DNA of 64,000 nt from Xestospongia bergquistia (GCA_963965975.1 OZ014416.1:8122001-8186000); one strand, 5' to 3'. Shown: positions 13,215 through 28,500, counted from the stretch's first letter. The notes: a model not told the origin generated them from the sequence alone. Numbers and translations: made by a program.

Positions 13215-13576
13215 CTAATTTTCAAATATAATGTGATACAATGTATTATAGTGTTGTATAATAAAATGTCTCACTTCTAGTTGACTTTTCATTCTTGTAC
13301 CAATGTCTTTTAACTCCTGGTTCTGCTTTAGAAGGAAGTCACAAAGAGCTTTTAAAAATTCAATTCCTTTTTCATCAACCTGTTGTTGTAGTTCATTAAC
13401 TACTTTATTTGCTTTGTCATAATTATCACCACTCATACTTTCTACATCTTTCTTAAAAATTAAAGATATCAATCTAGCAGTATAGAGCCGATTAACAATA
13501 GAAAGTGGTTTAACTTCAATGGCATCACAAATATCAGCAAAATAATCCAGAAATATTTCTGATGGATCAATAGTAC
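13215..13576 (-). CDS. Last exon of gene C: CARD-like C-terminal domain
   Basis: The exon encodes 120 residues and a TAG stop. Hydrophobic spacing (FLDYFADICDAI, IVNRLYTARLISLIF, GIEFLKALCDFLLKQNQEL) fits a six-helix death-fold bundle of CARD type, including the penultimate-helix pattern G.xFLxxLxxFL. If correct, it would give homotypic interaction at the C terminus, the reverse of gene A where the CARD-like unit is N-terminal. Confidence 0.6.
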
Positions 13577-16500
13577 CTACAGGATAAGTAAATAATTTAA
13601 AGAATAGTTAGTAGAAGAGAAGTAATGAATTAATATATCTTAATTTCTCAATCTCATTAATTTCTTAATCTCATTAATCAAATACAACTCTTAATAGTCT
13701 ATTTATTAACATATATAAACTACTTATATCAACTATAACAACATAGACTATAAAATAACTCTATATAAACACAATTGAAATCATCACATACATTATATGT
13801 AGTGTTTATTATTTAGATGTCTTATATTACCTTGTTGTGTAGTATTACTAGGGAGAGTATCTGGTTTGTGTTCACTTGATAGTTCATTAGTAGAATAATG
13901 CTATTGGGTACAAGATATAAGTGATGATATATGAGGTATATAATATTGTAGTTTTATAATACACAATATTGATGATGTATCTATTGTTTATATTATTACT
14001 AAAACTAGAGGTAAGGAATTACAATGTAATTGTTAGTAGTAATCATTGTTACATAGTGAAACTATTAATCTATCATGTCAAACTTAGGAATCCTTCTAAG
14101 AACCCACAACCACAAAGAATGTTTCATGGGTATGGCTGGTCAGTTGCATGCCCAGATACCAGAAACCATTATCAAGAACATATCACTTCAACAAGTGAGA
14201 TTTCTCATTTTGTCTGTGAATAGATGAGACACTCTTTCTGACATTAATCTAGTGAGTATCTGGAATGAGACTACACAGTTTACAAAAAGCAAATGATCTG
14301 ATTAGCAAGAATAACTCCTAATTACTGAAAGAAGCCATTATGTTACAGCTGACAAGACTAATTACTAAGTTATTATTGAATTGTTACTAATAACCCTGGC
14401 TTATTATAAAGTATAAACTCTATTGCTAGGATTTGTTTATAAATTTTACTGTGTTAAAGTTCAGCTGGAAAACTTACTATCATAGCTAAAAATTATCCAT
14501 TAGTAATTTTATTTATTATAATAGTGACTTTATAATAATGTCAGACATTTTGAATTATATGTATATCCTAACACTGTTAACAAATCAAATTTGTTAATGA
14601 CTATTAATTAATACAATCTATTACACGAGTGTACAAATCATACCTGATGTTCCATTGATAAGTTGTCAGTAATAGACCCTTGAGTTGAATCAACAGCACT
14701 TGATTCCATAGCATGTTCTATAGAATATTGAGTAGAACAAAGTGATAATTATATTATAGGATAAATGTTGTAGTAAATGTTTGTGTCATATACTAATATG
14801 TATTGAAGTTGTCAACTGTAATGTTGAATCAGTTAATCACACTACTGAAGAGGAACTGATTACTGACCAATAAGCAAATTTTCAAGAATAAAGCAATTTA
14901 CTATGGTAGAAGCTAATTATACACATTAGTATAGATTATATTAGTTTATCAAACCTTGTTCCTGTGACAATTTGTTCAATAAATCCTTTACATTGGTATA
15001 TAATCTATATTTGTTAAATTACACAAGTATATAGTATGTAACGGGAGCCATACTTTTGTATCAAATGCAGTAAATATGATTGTTTTAAAAGAAATATAAT
15101 GAGTACTTCTCTATTGTATACATTATTCATGATCCATTGTGTAATCATACAAAGTTTAGTAACATGGATTTACCATCAGTTTGATCATCAATTGTGTTTT
15201 TGTCTGCTTGTGTTACACATCCTATAATAACAATATATAATAATTAATAAAGTATTTTAATATAACAGTAGAAAAGCAACATTATCATTATACTACAAAT
15301 TATTACTTGTAAGCTATTCCTTAACTCAATGAAAAACTAAATCATTGTAATTATAACTAAGGATACAGGTGTCCCTGTATTTTTAATTTTCTTTAAGATT
15401 ATTAACTAATTAAGTATCATCATCAGTTAACTCAAATCTACATACACATGTATTCATAATGATATACCTCTGACATTACTCTCTTGTTGTTCTTGAACAT
15501 ACTTCTTAGCATTAGGCAAATCATCTAATATTGTGTAAAATAAAAGAACTATATTCAAAAGTAAGTTAAATATTAGATACATAGAAATCAAACACAACAT
15601 GTATTTCCTAACACTTTGTTATGAACATAATTAAACTACATTAGTTTCCTTTACTTTCCAAAGTAGACAGATAATTGATAAAATATTTGTTCATATTTAA
15701 GATAATTATATAGCATTGTCTGTGTTATCAATTGAAAATAAATTACTCATATTATAATGTTAGAAACATAGCATGTACATAGAAAATAAATATTTTTACC
15801 TAATAAAAGAACAGCTAATTTGTTGTTATTACCTGAATTAAAGTTACTACTATGCTTGCGTTTAAGAGAGCCAGGATTGGTTTCTATAAAAATAGATAAC
15901 ATAACATATCATAACTCCAAATACAAGTATAAAGTATAAAAGTGAGTTAAAATGATATATAAAGTTATCTGTAAATGTAGATAATAATTTAACAACTGTG
16001 TGTGTGACACTTTAAATAATCCACCTAATTGATCATTATCTGTGTTATCAGATTGTTTGAGCTTCTTTGATGTCGAATGGGAAAAGGATCTCTTACGCTT
16101 AGCAGGAGCTGAGTATAAATAAAAATCATGTCATTGATTAAACTAAAATAAAGGTTTATGTAACACTGTGATGTCATAATAAGAATAAAGCATATTCACT
16201 ACCTATTCAGTAAAAATTGCTAAATTTCATAATATGTAGTTATTGTTGTTAGGACATGAATATATGTAAATTACAAATGATATGATTATAATGTATCCCT
16301 TTCTGTAATATATAGGTACTTGTCCTAGACCACACCCCAAAACATTGCAAAACCATAAAGTATAGTACTATGTGCACATTCTGTGCAATCTCAACTTGAT
16401 TTATTTAACTTTCAAAGTACCACCTTTCAAGTGGAAGTTGCATGTTCTTCCCTCTATTGCATGACTATGGGTTACTAATATGTAGAAACATCTATGCTGT

Positions 16501-19500
16501 CCTGTTTGCTGACAAGTAAAGATAATATGATATTAGTGATGTCTAAGAATTAATATATCTTAATTTCTCATGATCTCAGTAATCAAATACAACTCTAAAT
16601 AGTCTATTTATTAACATATATAAACTACTTATGTCAACTATAACAATATAGACTATAAAATAACTCTATATAAACACAATTGAAATCATCACATACATTA
16701 TATGTAGTGTTTATTATTTAGATGTCTTATATTACCTTGTTGTGTAGTATTACTAGGGAGAGTATCTGATTTGTGTTCATCTGATAGTTCATTAATAGAA
16801 TGTTCCTATTGGATACAGGATATAAGTGATGATATATGAGGTATAAATTAGTATTGTAGTTTTATAATACACAATATTGATGATGTAACTATTGTTTATA
16901 TTATTTTTAAGACTGGAGGTGAGGAATTACAATATAATTGTTAGTATCAATCTATGTATGTCAAACTTAGGAATCCTTCTCAGAACCCACAACCACCAAG
17001 AATGTTTTGTGGGTGTGGCTACATATAGTGATATGGCTGTTCAGTTCACTTAGTCACAGGCTCAGACACCAACTTGCTTAACTACTCTTGCATTATCTGG
17101 AGCAAGTGTCCGAAATCTCCCATCTTACTGTGAATATACCAAATGCTCTTTCTCACATTAAGCTATTAAGCATCTGGGCATAATACTAAATATTCAAATT
17201 TGACTTTAGGACTACATATAGAATTTCTAAGTATTGTAATCACTGAAAAGATGTTCTATGGAGGAGGTTTCATTGTAATATATTATGGAAGTGATATGTT
17301 TATCATATAAATGTAATAATAGTGTCATTTTATATAATAACTAACAAACACTTTTCTTTGTCCTTATTGATTATTGTTAACATTAGTTTTCTTTAATAAC
17401 ATTAGTTTTCTTTTTATAAGAAGAGAAATTATTCTTCAATAATCACAAACTGTTGGCAAGTAATTGCAATATATATCAAGTATGCCATCAGTGGGAAGGT
17501 TTAATTTTTAAGGAGAGAAGTCTAGTTATATTAGTAACCATAGGTAATTTAGATGTTTTAAGGACAGTCCCAGATAATGCACATTGCTCCACGTCAAATC
17601 AACATAGAAATTTCTAATAACCACACCCATTACTCCTTGTATCTTACTTATATTGATAGGTAATACCATTATTAATTAGTACTCTCATAGTCAGGTGTTT
17701 AGTCATGAAAGGAATGCCTATACTTTATATTTGGTTTATGTATAAATTTAATCTCATGTAAACAGATCTATCAGTGACAGTCACTGATATAGGACATAAT
17801 TGTACATATGTTACATAGATGTACATATGTTAGAGATCATATCAAAGACTACCTCTTTAACTAGTTAATAAAGATTACCAATATTAGTCTGGCATTGCTA
17901 ACCCCTCCCAAAGAGATGAAGGGTCTGGTGACAAGTACATATAGGACTCATATAGTAAGAATGAGGATGTATGTAGAGTATACATTGACCTGAGCATGAG
18001 TTAAGAGAGTGAAAACACAAAATGGCTGTTATGGTATATGTTGAATGTAGTGATAATCTTTCATATAGAAGTACAGACTCTTTTTATTAACTTTATGTTG
18101 CCTCATATCACTTATTATGTGTCCAGTAGATCATGTGAACATTTGTTTTATATACAAATGAACAAAATGGCTTGTCCACATGTCAATGTACTTCCACCTC
18201 AAATTGGTAATCTATTTAGAATATATGAAGTTCCTAAGAATGCTATTACCTAACTATAGGAAAATCAATGTAGAGTGTATTGTAACACAGAGACTCAAAA
18301 ACTATTGAAGCCACAAACAGACAGGTAAATCACGAGTATAGACAAGTTTTAATGTGCATGTGTATATATGTGGGAGGGCTAATAAAGGGGTGGTTCTTGG
18401 TGGGACTTGAAAATGATGACATCATCATGACATGACACATCTTGATGTCACCATCATAATATAAGTTACAAGTTACACCAAGAAGCAACCTAAACCCTAA
18501 AACCCAAAAAACTAAACCATACATTCACACTGTCATTATTAACCTGTATGACACATAGTGATGTCATCATCATAGTACAAGTTATACCAAGAAGTACTCA
18601 ACAAAGGTCACATAGAACATGCTAAATTCTGTGTATTAATTATTCATGACCATTAATTAATTGACCATTAATAAATATTGTATTTGTTTGATATAATGAC
18701 AATAGGCTATGTTTGACATGTTGTAGGTAAAAATCTAAATTCAATTTTGGACTATTGTTCTTGGAACATCTTTTGACAAAACATGTTATCAAAATATTGG
18801 ATAGTCCAGATATGAGAGAGGTTGATATCAATATTGAAGAGAATATTAAATGTCATACTTCAAAGGGAATAATTCATAAGTAACTATAATATGACTTACG
18901 TCATCTGTAACATTTATGTCAGCTTGTCCCACTGTAATTAATAACTTTTGAACATCAACATGACCATTCATTGCTGCAAGATGTGCTGGTGTTAGTCCTT
19001 GCTAGAAAACAAAAGAGGAAAAATTATTCAATTATAAAAAGCACATGAACTATCATACAATAAACTATATAGTCAATATAACAGTCATTAATACAGATAA
19101 TCATAACTATTGTATTGTTATGTCAAAACTGACCAATGACAGAGAGACAGAAAGTAAGATATTAAATGACTCTCAATTTACTATAAACATTGTCATTAAT
19201 AATAAACTACATCATTTATGTCACAATCTTATCACACTTATAATGATTATTAATTCTATTAACTAAATATTCAAATTTGACTTTAGGACTACATATAGAA
19301 TTTCTAAGTATTATAATCACTGAGAAGATGTTCTATGGAGGAGGTTTCATTGTAATATATTATGGAAGTGATACGTTTATCATATAAATGTAATAATAGT
19401 GTCATTTTATATAATAACTAACAAACACTTTTCTTTGTCCTTATTGATTATTGTTAACATTAGTTTTTTTTTAATAATAGAACAGACTGTGGGTGTATCT

Positions 19501-22500
19501 AATGTACTCCATGTGAACTTAGTATGTATGAATGTTATAAGCCACACCCACTGATATGAAACATAGTGCTAGTCCTTTTATAAGAAGAGAAATTATTCTT
19601 CAATAATCACAAACTGTTGGCAAGTAATTGCAATATATATCAAGTATGCCATCAATGGGAAGGTTTAATTTTTAAAGGGAGAAGTCTAGTTATATTAGTA
19701 ACCATAGGTAATTTAGATGTTTTAAGGACAGTCCCAGATAATGCACATTGCTCCACGTCAAATCAACATAGAAATTTCTAATAACCACACCCATTACTCC
19801 TTATATCTTACTTATATTGATAGGTAATACCATTATTAATTAGTACTCTCATAGTCAGGTGTTTAGTCATGAAAGGAATGCCTATACTTTATATTTGGTT
19901 TATGTATAAATTTAATCTCATGTAAACAGATCTATCAGTGACAGTCACTGATATAGGACATAATTGTACATATGTTACATAGATGTACATATGTTAGAGA
20001 TCATATCAAAGACTACCTCTTTAACTAGTTAATAAAGATTACCAATATTAGTCTGGCATTGCTAAGCCCTCCCAAAGAGATGAAGGGTCTGGTGACAAGT
20101 ACATATAGGACTCATATAGTAGGAATGAGGATGTATGTAGAGTATACATTGACCTGAGCATGAGTTAAGAGAGTGAAAACACAAAATGGCTGTTATGGTA
20201 TATGTTGAATGTAGTGATAATCTTTCATATAGAAGTACAGACTCTTTTTATTAACTTTATGTTGCCTCATATCACTTATTATGTGTCCAGTAGATCATGT
20301 GAACATTTGTTTTATATACAAATGAACAAAATGGCTTGTCCACATGTCAATGTACTTCCACCTCAAATTGGTAATCTATTTAGAATATATGAAGTTCCTA
20401 AGAATGCTATTACCTAACTATAGGAAAATCAATGTAGAGTGTATTGTAACACAGAGGCTCAAAAACTATTGAAGCCACAAACAGACAGGTAAATCACAAG
20501 AGTATAGACAAGTTTTAATGTGCATGTGTATATATGTGGGAGGACTAATAAAGGGGTGGTTCTTGGTGGGACTTGAAAATGATGACATCATCATGACATG
20601 ACACATATTGATGTCATCATCATAGTATAAGTTACAAGTTACACCAAGAAGCAACCTAAACCCTAAAACCCAAAAAACTAAACCATACATTCACACTGTC
20701 ATTATTAACCTGTATGACACATAGTGATGTCATCATCATAGTACAAGTTATACCAAGAAGTACTCAACAAAGGTCACATAGAACATGCTAAATTCTGTGT
20801 ATTAATTATTCATGACCATTAATTAATTGACCATTAATAAATATTGTAATTGTTTGATGTAATGACAATAGGCTATGTTTGACATATTGTAGGTAAAAAT
20901 CTAAATTCAATTTTGGACTATTGTTCTTGGAACATCTTTTGACAAAACATGTTATCAAAATATTGGATAGTCCAGATATGAGAGAGGTTGATATCAATAT
21001 TGAAGAGAATATTAAATGTCATACTTCAAAGGAATAATTCATAAGTAACTATAATGTGACTTACATTTTCTGCAACATTTATGTCAGCTTGTCCCACTGT
21101 AATTAATAACTTTAGAACATCAACATGACCATTCATTGCTGCAAGATGTGCTGGTGTTACTCCACCCTAGAAAACAAAAGAGGAAAAGTTATTCAATTAT
21201 AAAAAGCACATGAACTATCATACAATAAACTATATAGTTAATATAACAGTCATTAATACAGATAATCATAACTATTGTATTGTTATGTCAAAACTGACCA
21301 ATGACAGAGAGACAGAAAGTAAGATATTAAATGACTCTCAATTTACTATAAACATTGTCATTAATAATAAACTACATCATTTATGTCACAATCTTATCAC
21401 ACTTATAATGATTATTAATTCTATTAACTAAATATTCAAATTTGACTTTAGGACTACATATAGAATTTCTAAGTAATATAATCACTGAGAAGATGTTCTA
21501 TGGAGGAGGTTTCATTGTAATATATTATGGAAGTGATATGTTTATCATATAAATGTAATAATAGTGTCATTTTATATAATAACTAACAAACACTTTTCTT
21601 TGTCCTTATTGATTATTGTTAACATTAGTTTTTTTTTAATAAAAGAACAGACTGTGGGTGTATCTAATGTACTCCATGTGAACTTAGTATGTATGAATGC
21701 TATAAGCCACACCCACTGATACGAAACATAGTGCTAGTCCTTTTATAAGAAGAGAAATTATTCTTCAATAATCACAAACTGTTGGCAAGTAATTGCAATA
21801 TATATCAAGTATGCCATCAATGGGAAGGTTTAATTTTTAAAGGGAGAAGTCTAGTTATATTAGTAACCATAGGTAATTTAGATGTTTTAAGGACAGTCCC
21901 AGATAATGCACATTGCTCCACGTCAAATCAACATAGAAATTTCTAATAACCACACCCATTACTCCTTATATCTTACTTATATTGATAGGTAATACCATTA
22001 TTAATTAGTACTCTCATAGTCAGGTGTTTAGTCATGAAAGGAATGCCTATACTTTATATTTAGTTTATGTATAAATTTAATCTCATGTAAACAGATCTAT
22101 CAGTGACAGTCACTGATATAGGACATAATTGTACATATGTTACATAGATGTACATATGTTAGAGATCATATCAAAGACTACCTCTATAATTAGTCAATAA
22201 AGATTACTAATATTAGTCTGGCATTGCTAACCCCTCCCAAAGAGATGAAGGGTCTGGTGACAAGTACATATAGGACTCATATAGTAAGAATGAGGATGTA
22301 TGGAGAGTATACATTGACCTGAGCATGAGTTAAGAGAGTGAAAACACAAAATGGCTGTTATGGTATATGTTGAATGTAGTGATAATCTTTCATATAGAAG
22401 TACAGACTCTTTTTATTAACTTTATGTTGCCTCATATCACTTATTATGTGTCCAGTAGATCATGTGAACATTTGTTTTATATACAAATGAACAAAATGGC

Positions 22501-25500
22501 TTGTCCACATGTCAATGTACTTCCACCTCAAATTGGTAATCTATTTAGAATATATGAAGTTCCTAAGAATGCTATTACCTAATTATAGGACAATCAATGT
22601 AGAGTGTATTGTAACACAGAGGCTCAAAAACTATTGAAGCCACAAACAGACAGGTAAATCACAAGAGTATAGACAAGTTTTAATGTGCATGTGTATATAT
22701 GTGGGAGGGCTAATAAAGGGGGTGGTTCTTGGTGGAACTTCAATATGATGACATCATCATGACATGAAATATATTGATGTCATCATCATAATATAAGTTA
22801 CAAGTTACACCAAGAAGCACTCTAAATCCTAAAACCCAAAAAACTAAACCATACATTCACACTGTCATTATTATCCTGTATGACACATAGTGATGTCATC
22901 ATCATAGTACAAGTTATACCAAGAAGTACTCAACAAAGGTCACATAGAACATGCTAAATTCTGTGTATTAATTATTCATGACCATTAATTAATTGACCAT
23001 TAATAAATATTGTATTTGTTTGATATAATGACAATAGGCTATGTTTGACATGTTGTAGGTAAAAATCTAAATTCAATTTTGGACTATTGTTCTTGGAAGA
23101 TCTTTTGCCAAAAACATGTTATCAAAATATTGGACAGTCTGTATATGAGTGAGGCTGATATCAATATTGAAGAGAATATTAAATGTCATACTTCAAAGGA
23201 ATAACTTATAAGTAACTATAATATGACTTACTATATCTGTAACATTTATGTCAGCTTGTCCCTCTTCAATTAATAACTTTAGAACATCAACATGACCCTT
23301 CTCTGCTGCACAATGTGCTGGTGTTTGTCCTTGCTAGAAAACAAAAGAGGAAAAATTATTTAATTATAAAAACACATGAACTATCATACAATAAACTATA
23401 TAGTCAATATAACAGTCATCAATACAGATAATCATAACTATTGTATTGTTATGTCAAAACTGACCAATGACAGAGAGACAGAAAGTAAGATATTAAATGA
23501 CTCTCAATTTACTATAAACATTGTCATTAATAATAAACTACATCATTTATGTCACAATCTTATCACACTTATAATGATTATTAATTCTATTAACTAAATA
23601 TTCAAATTTGACTTTAGGACTACATATAGAATTTCTAAGTAATATAATCACTGAGAAGATGTTCTATGGAGGAGGTTTCATTGTAATATATTATGGAAGT
23701 GATATGTTTATCATATAAATGTAATAATAGTGTCATTTTATATAATAACTAACAAACACTTTTCTTTGTCCTTATTGATTATTGTTAACATTAGTTTTTT
23801 TTTTAATAACAGAACAGATTGTGGGTGTATCTAATGTACTCCATGTGAACTTAGTATGTATGAATGCTATAAGCCACACCCACTGATATGCAATATAGTG
23901 CTAGTCCTTTTATAAGAAGAGAAATTATTCTTCAATAATCACAAACTGTTGGCAAGTAATTGCAATATATATCAAGTATGCCATCAATGGGAAGGTTTAA
24001 TTTTTAAGGGGAGAAGTCTAGTTATATTAGTAACCATAGGTAATTTAGATGTTTTAAGGACAGTCCCAGATAATGCACATTGCTCCACGTCAAATCAACA
24101 TAGAAATTTCTAATAACCACACCCATTACTCCTTGTATCTTACTTATATTGATAGGTAATACCATTATTAATTAGTACTCTCATAGTCAGGTGTTTAGTC
24201 ATGAAAGGAATGCCTATACTTTATATTTAGTTTATGTATAAATTTAATCTCATGTAAACAGATCTATCAGTGACAGTCACTGATATAGGACATAATTGTA
24301 CATATGTTACATAGATGTACATATGTTAGAGATCACATCAAAGACTACCTCTTTAACTAGTTAATAAAGATTACCAATATTAGTCTGGCATTGCTAACCC
24401 CTCCCAAAGAGATGAAGGGTCTGGTGACAAGTACATATAGGACTCATATAGTAAGAATGAGGATGTATGTAGAGTATACATTGACCTGAGCATGAGTTAA
24501 GAGAGTGAAAACACAAAATGGCTGTTATGGTATATGTTGAATGTAGTGATAATCTTTCATATAGAAGTACAGACTGTTTTTATTAACTTTATGTTGCCTC
24601 ATATCACTTATTATGTGTCCAGTAGATCATGTGAACATTTGTTTTATATACAAATGAACAAAATGGCTTGTCCACATGTCAATGTACTTCCACCTCAAAT
24701 TGGTGATCTATTTAGAATATATGAAGTTCCTAAGAATGCTATTACCTAACTATAGGAAAATCAATGTAGAGTGTATTGTAACACAGAGACTCAAAAACTA
24801 TTGAAGCCACAAACAGACAGGTAAATCACAAGAGTATAGACAAGTTTTAATGTGCATGTGTATATATGTGGGAGGGCTAATAAAGGGGGTGGTTCTTGGT
24901 GGGACTTCAATATGATGACATCACCATGACATGACATATATTGATGTCATCATCATAATATAAGTTACAAGTTACACCAAGAAGCAACCTAAACCCTAAA
25001 ACCCAAAAAACTAAAACCATACATTCACACTGTCATTATTAACCTGTATGACACATAGTGATGTCATCATCATAGTACAAGTTATACCAAGAAGTACTCA
25101 ACAAAGGTCACATAGAACATGCTAAATTTTGTGTATTAATTATTCATGATCATTAATTAATTGGTCATTAATAAATATTGTAATTGTTTGATGTAATGAC
25201 AATAGGCTATGTTTGACATATTGTAGGTAAAAATCAAAATTTGATTTTGGACTATTGTTCTTGGAACATCTTTCGCCAAAAACATGTTATCAAAATATTG
25301 GACAGTCCAGATATAAAAGAGGTTGATATCAATATTGAAGAGAATATTAAATGTCATACTTCAAAGGAATAATTCATAAGTAACTATAATATGACTTACA
25401 TAATCTGTAGCATTTATGTCAGCTTGTCCCACTGTAATTAATAACTTTAGAACATCAACATGACCATTCATTGCTGCAAGATGTGCTGGTGTTAGTCCTT

Positions 25501-28500
25501 CCTAGAAAACAAAAGAGGAAAAATTATTCAATTATAAAAAGCACATGAACTATCATACAATAAACTATATAGTCAATATAACAGTCATTAATACAGATAA
25601 TCATAACTATTGTATTGTTATGTCAAAACTGACCAATGACAGAGAGACAGAAAGTAAGATATTAAATGACTCTCAATTTACTATAAACATTGTCATTAAT
25701 AATAAACTACATCATTTATGTCACAATCTTATCACACTTATAATGATTATTAATTCTATTAACTAAATATTCAAATTTGACTTTAGGACTACATATAGAA
25801 TTTCTAAGTATTATAATCACTGAGAAGATGTTCTATGGAGGAGGTTTCATTGTAATATATTATGGAAGTGATATGTTTGTTACTACTAAATTGGAGACTT
25901 TTGCCTCGAGTGATTGCTGCCTAATAAAAATGAAGAGAAGCGACTCCTTGGCTACTCCTTCCTCTGTGAAGTGAAGAAGGGTAACTTATGACACATTTGT
26001 GAAGTGCAGCAAGAGTTGGACAAGGAGATACAAACAGTTTCCTGGCTCGAGTGCGAAACCGAAGTTGAAGATGGAAAGAAAGTTGTTAAGATCAGTTCTT
26101 TAGTATGTAAGAAGTATTAAGATCATATCAAAGCTAGGTGGATTAGTCATAAGCTAAATGCTCTCAAACGTGTCTTATCAAAGCATGGGGCTTACACAAA
26201 TCACTTAGCTGCTCTGTCCATAGATTCCAATGTTAAAAGCACTGATTGTGCAAAAATGAAAGGATACTACACAAAATGGACAGAAAGAAAGTACCTTCTA
26301 GGTTGTGCATTGTTCATTGATCTTCTTACTCCATGTTCAATAATCTCTAAAGAAATGCAAAGTGATGATGTTGACATTTTATCAGCCCTAAATAGTTTAT
26401 TAAGGACTATAAAGGAGATAGATAAGCTTAGCTTTAAGAGTCTAGACCAATGGCCAACTTATGCAGCAACTTTGAAGAAGGTCAAAGTTGAGGAAGGAAA
26501 AGAAACGTATCAATGTCAACAGATCAAGAAATTTTCAGATGCACCAGAACCACTCAGAAGATTTCTGTCGTAGTGTTATTGAGTGTGTACGTTCTAGGAT
26601 GTCATGGTCAGACACCCAGTTAATAAGAGATATCCTCTTTATGCTTGCTAGTCAAGGCTGGGAGAAGGCGATTGAAGAAAATGACACTATGGAGGCCATT
26701 CATAGACTAGTAGAAAGGTTCTCCATTCCATTGGAAAGTGCATTAGCCAACACAGGTGAAATTGTAGGGGAATTTATCACCATAGTGCAATATGCTATAC
26801 AGTTTATTTCAGTGTCTACACTCGATTATCGTGCTGTTTGGTGGCGTTTGTTTCATGTACCTACTGCTTCGGAGTGGTCTAATGTACTAATTCTCGCCAA
26901 ACTACTGTTTTCACTACCTGCTTCTAATGCTAAATTAGAAAGGATATTCTTACAAGTCAACAATATCAAAACAGACAAGAGCTCACTGCTCTCAAATGAT
27001 ACATTAGATGACCTACTTTTGTTGACCTCAGATAATGTTCTAATTGAAGATTTTTGTGCAGACCCCACAATTGACTTGTGGTGGAAATCAAAAGTAAGGA
27101 GACCTGATCAGAGTCTTAGAAAGCCTTATAAGAAGAGTTCATTGGAGCCCAGCTCAAGCACTACAGACACTGAAACAAATGAATGTGAGTTGGAATCTGA
27201 TTCAGATGTCTGCTATAGTAATACTCTTACAGACTGGGACAGTTTTATGCACTATAGTGCAGATGATTCTGATTCAGACTAAATTTTTCATTATGTTATC
27301 TCTTATCATTATGTTATCATTATGTTATCTCTTATCATTATGTTATCATTATGTTCTCTCGAACACTTGACAAAGCATTTTTCATCACTATTTTGCGTTA
27401 AAAATGTCCAATCATTTTCAATTGATGACCATTCAAATTAGGGACTGGGTGGTCATTATGACCAGTCAATTTCAAAATGTTATTTCATACACTGAAACTG
27501 TATGTTTATAGACTTAGATTTTGCAACACTTACTATACTCTTCATTAAATAAAATAAACATGGACACCAAGATCATAGCAGAAGAAGGTGAGTTAGATTG
27601 CTGCAACTTGAGAATGAAGCATTTTTAGAAAATTCCCACATCGAAAAAGTAGTTAATTTCATATTATTCCCACAAAAGTAATTTTTTGAGAGTGATCAAC
27701 TCTACCATATTGCTTGTGTTTTGGAACAGACAAACACAATGACAGACAGACTGACAAAGCAATGTAACCCATGCCCATAGAGTGAGTTATGAGTGTTAAT
27801 AAGAGGTACATCTCACATTGTGAATATTGTTAGTGATAACCATTAATAATATTAATAATTGTGTCTTTACACTTAAACATACCAATAAACATAACTTATC
27901 TATTTATAATTGATATACTTTAAATTATCAATAGTATTTTATCATAGTAACAGTTGCTATGACAACAACTATTATAATGTCCATGTTGTTCAGTAATATC
28001 TATCAATTGACAACTTAGTAAAATAAAATCAGTAAGAAATATGTACTATTATAACAGGCCACACCTACTGATAGCTCTCAATAACTATCCTTATTAATCC
28101 TTTATAAAATGGATCACATATTAAATTAAACATTATAAAAATTATCTTAAGATGCTTTTGGATGTATTGGTATTGCAGTTGTTTTCTCTATTATTGAAAG
28201 CTGGAAGTTTCAAGTAGTTATCGTAGAATAATAGAGAAGTCTTATAATTAATAGTTGAAGAGAATAATAATTTATTAGGTGATACCTCTGTGAATACCAG
28301 GATTCTTTTAAGGATTACCTGCTAAAATCTATTAGTTTACAAATAAAATAATAGTCTTTTGATAGTCTCTTGAATTTGGCAAAAAGTTGTATTAATAGTA
28401 CAAGGTTAGTAGGAAGTTTGCTAAAATGTCAAAATAGTCATATTAATTAAAGGTCTGGGATAAAAAATGCCTTGTTCATTAACATTGTATGACAATGTCA

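Noticed and set aside
18490-18515. Telomere-like CCTAAACCCTAAAACCC in each tandem unit
   Set aside because: Less than three repeat periods and degenerate; no evidence of an interstitial telomere.
18038-25766. Plus-strand frames of 71 and 73 codons conserved in four copies
   Set aside because: They are conserved only because the tandem units are recent and nearly identical throughout. They lie antisense in introns, with no homology or codon signal recognised.
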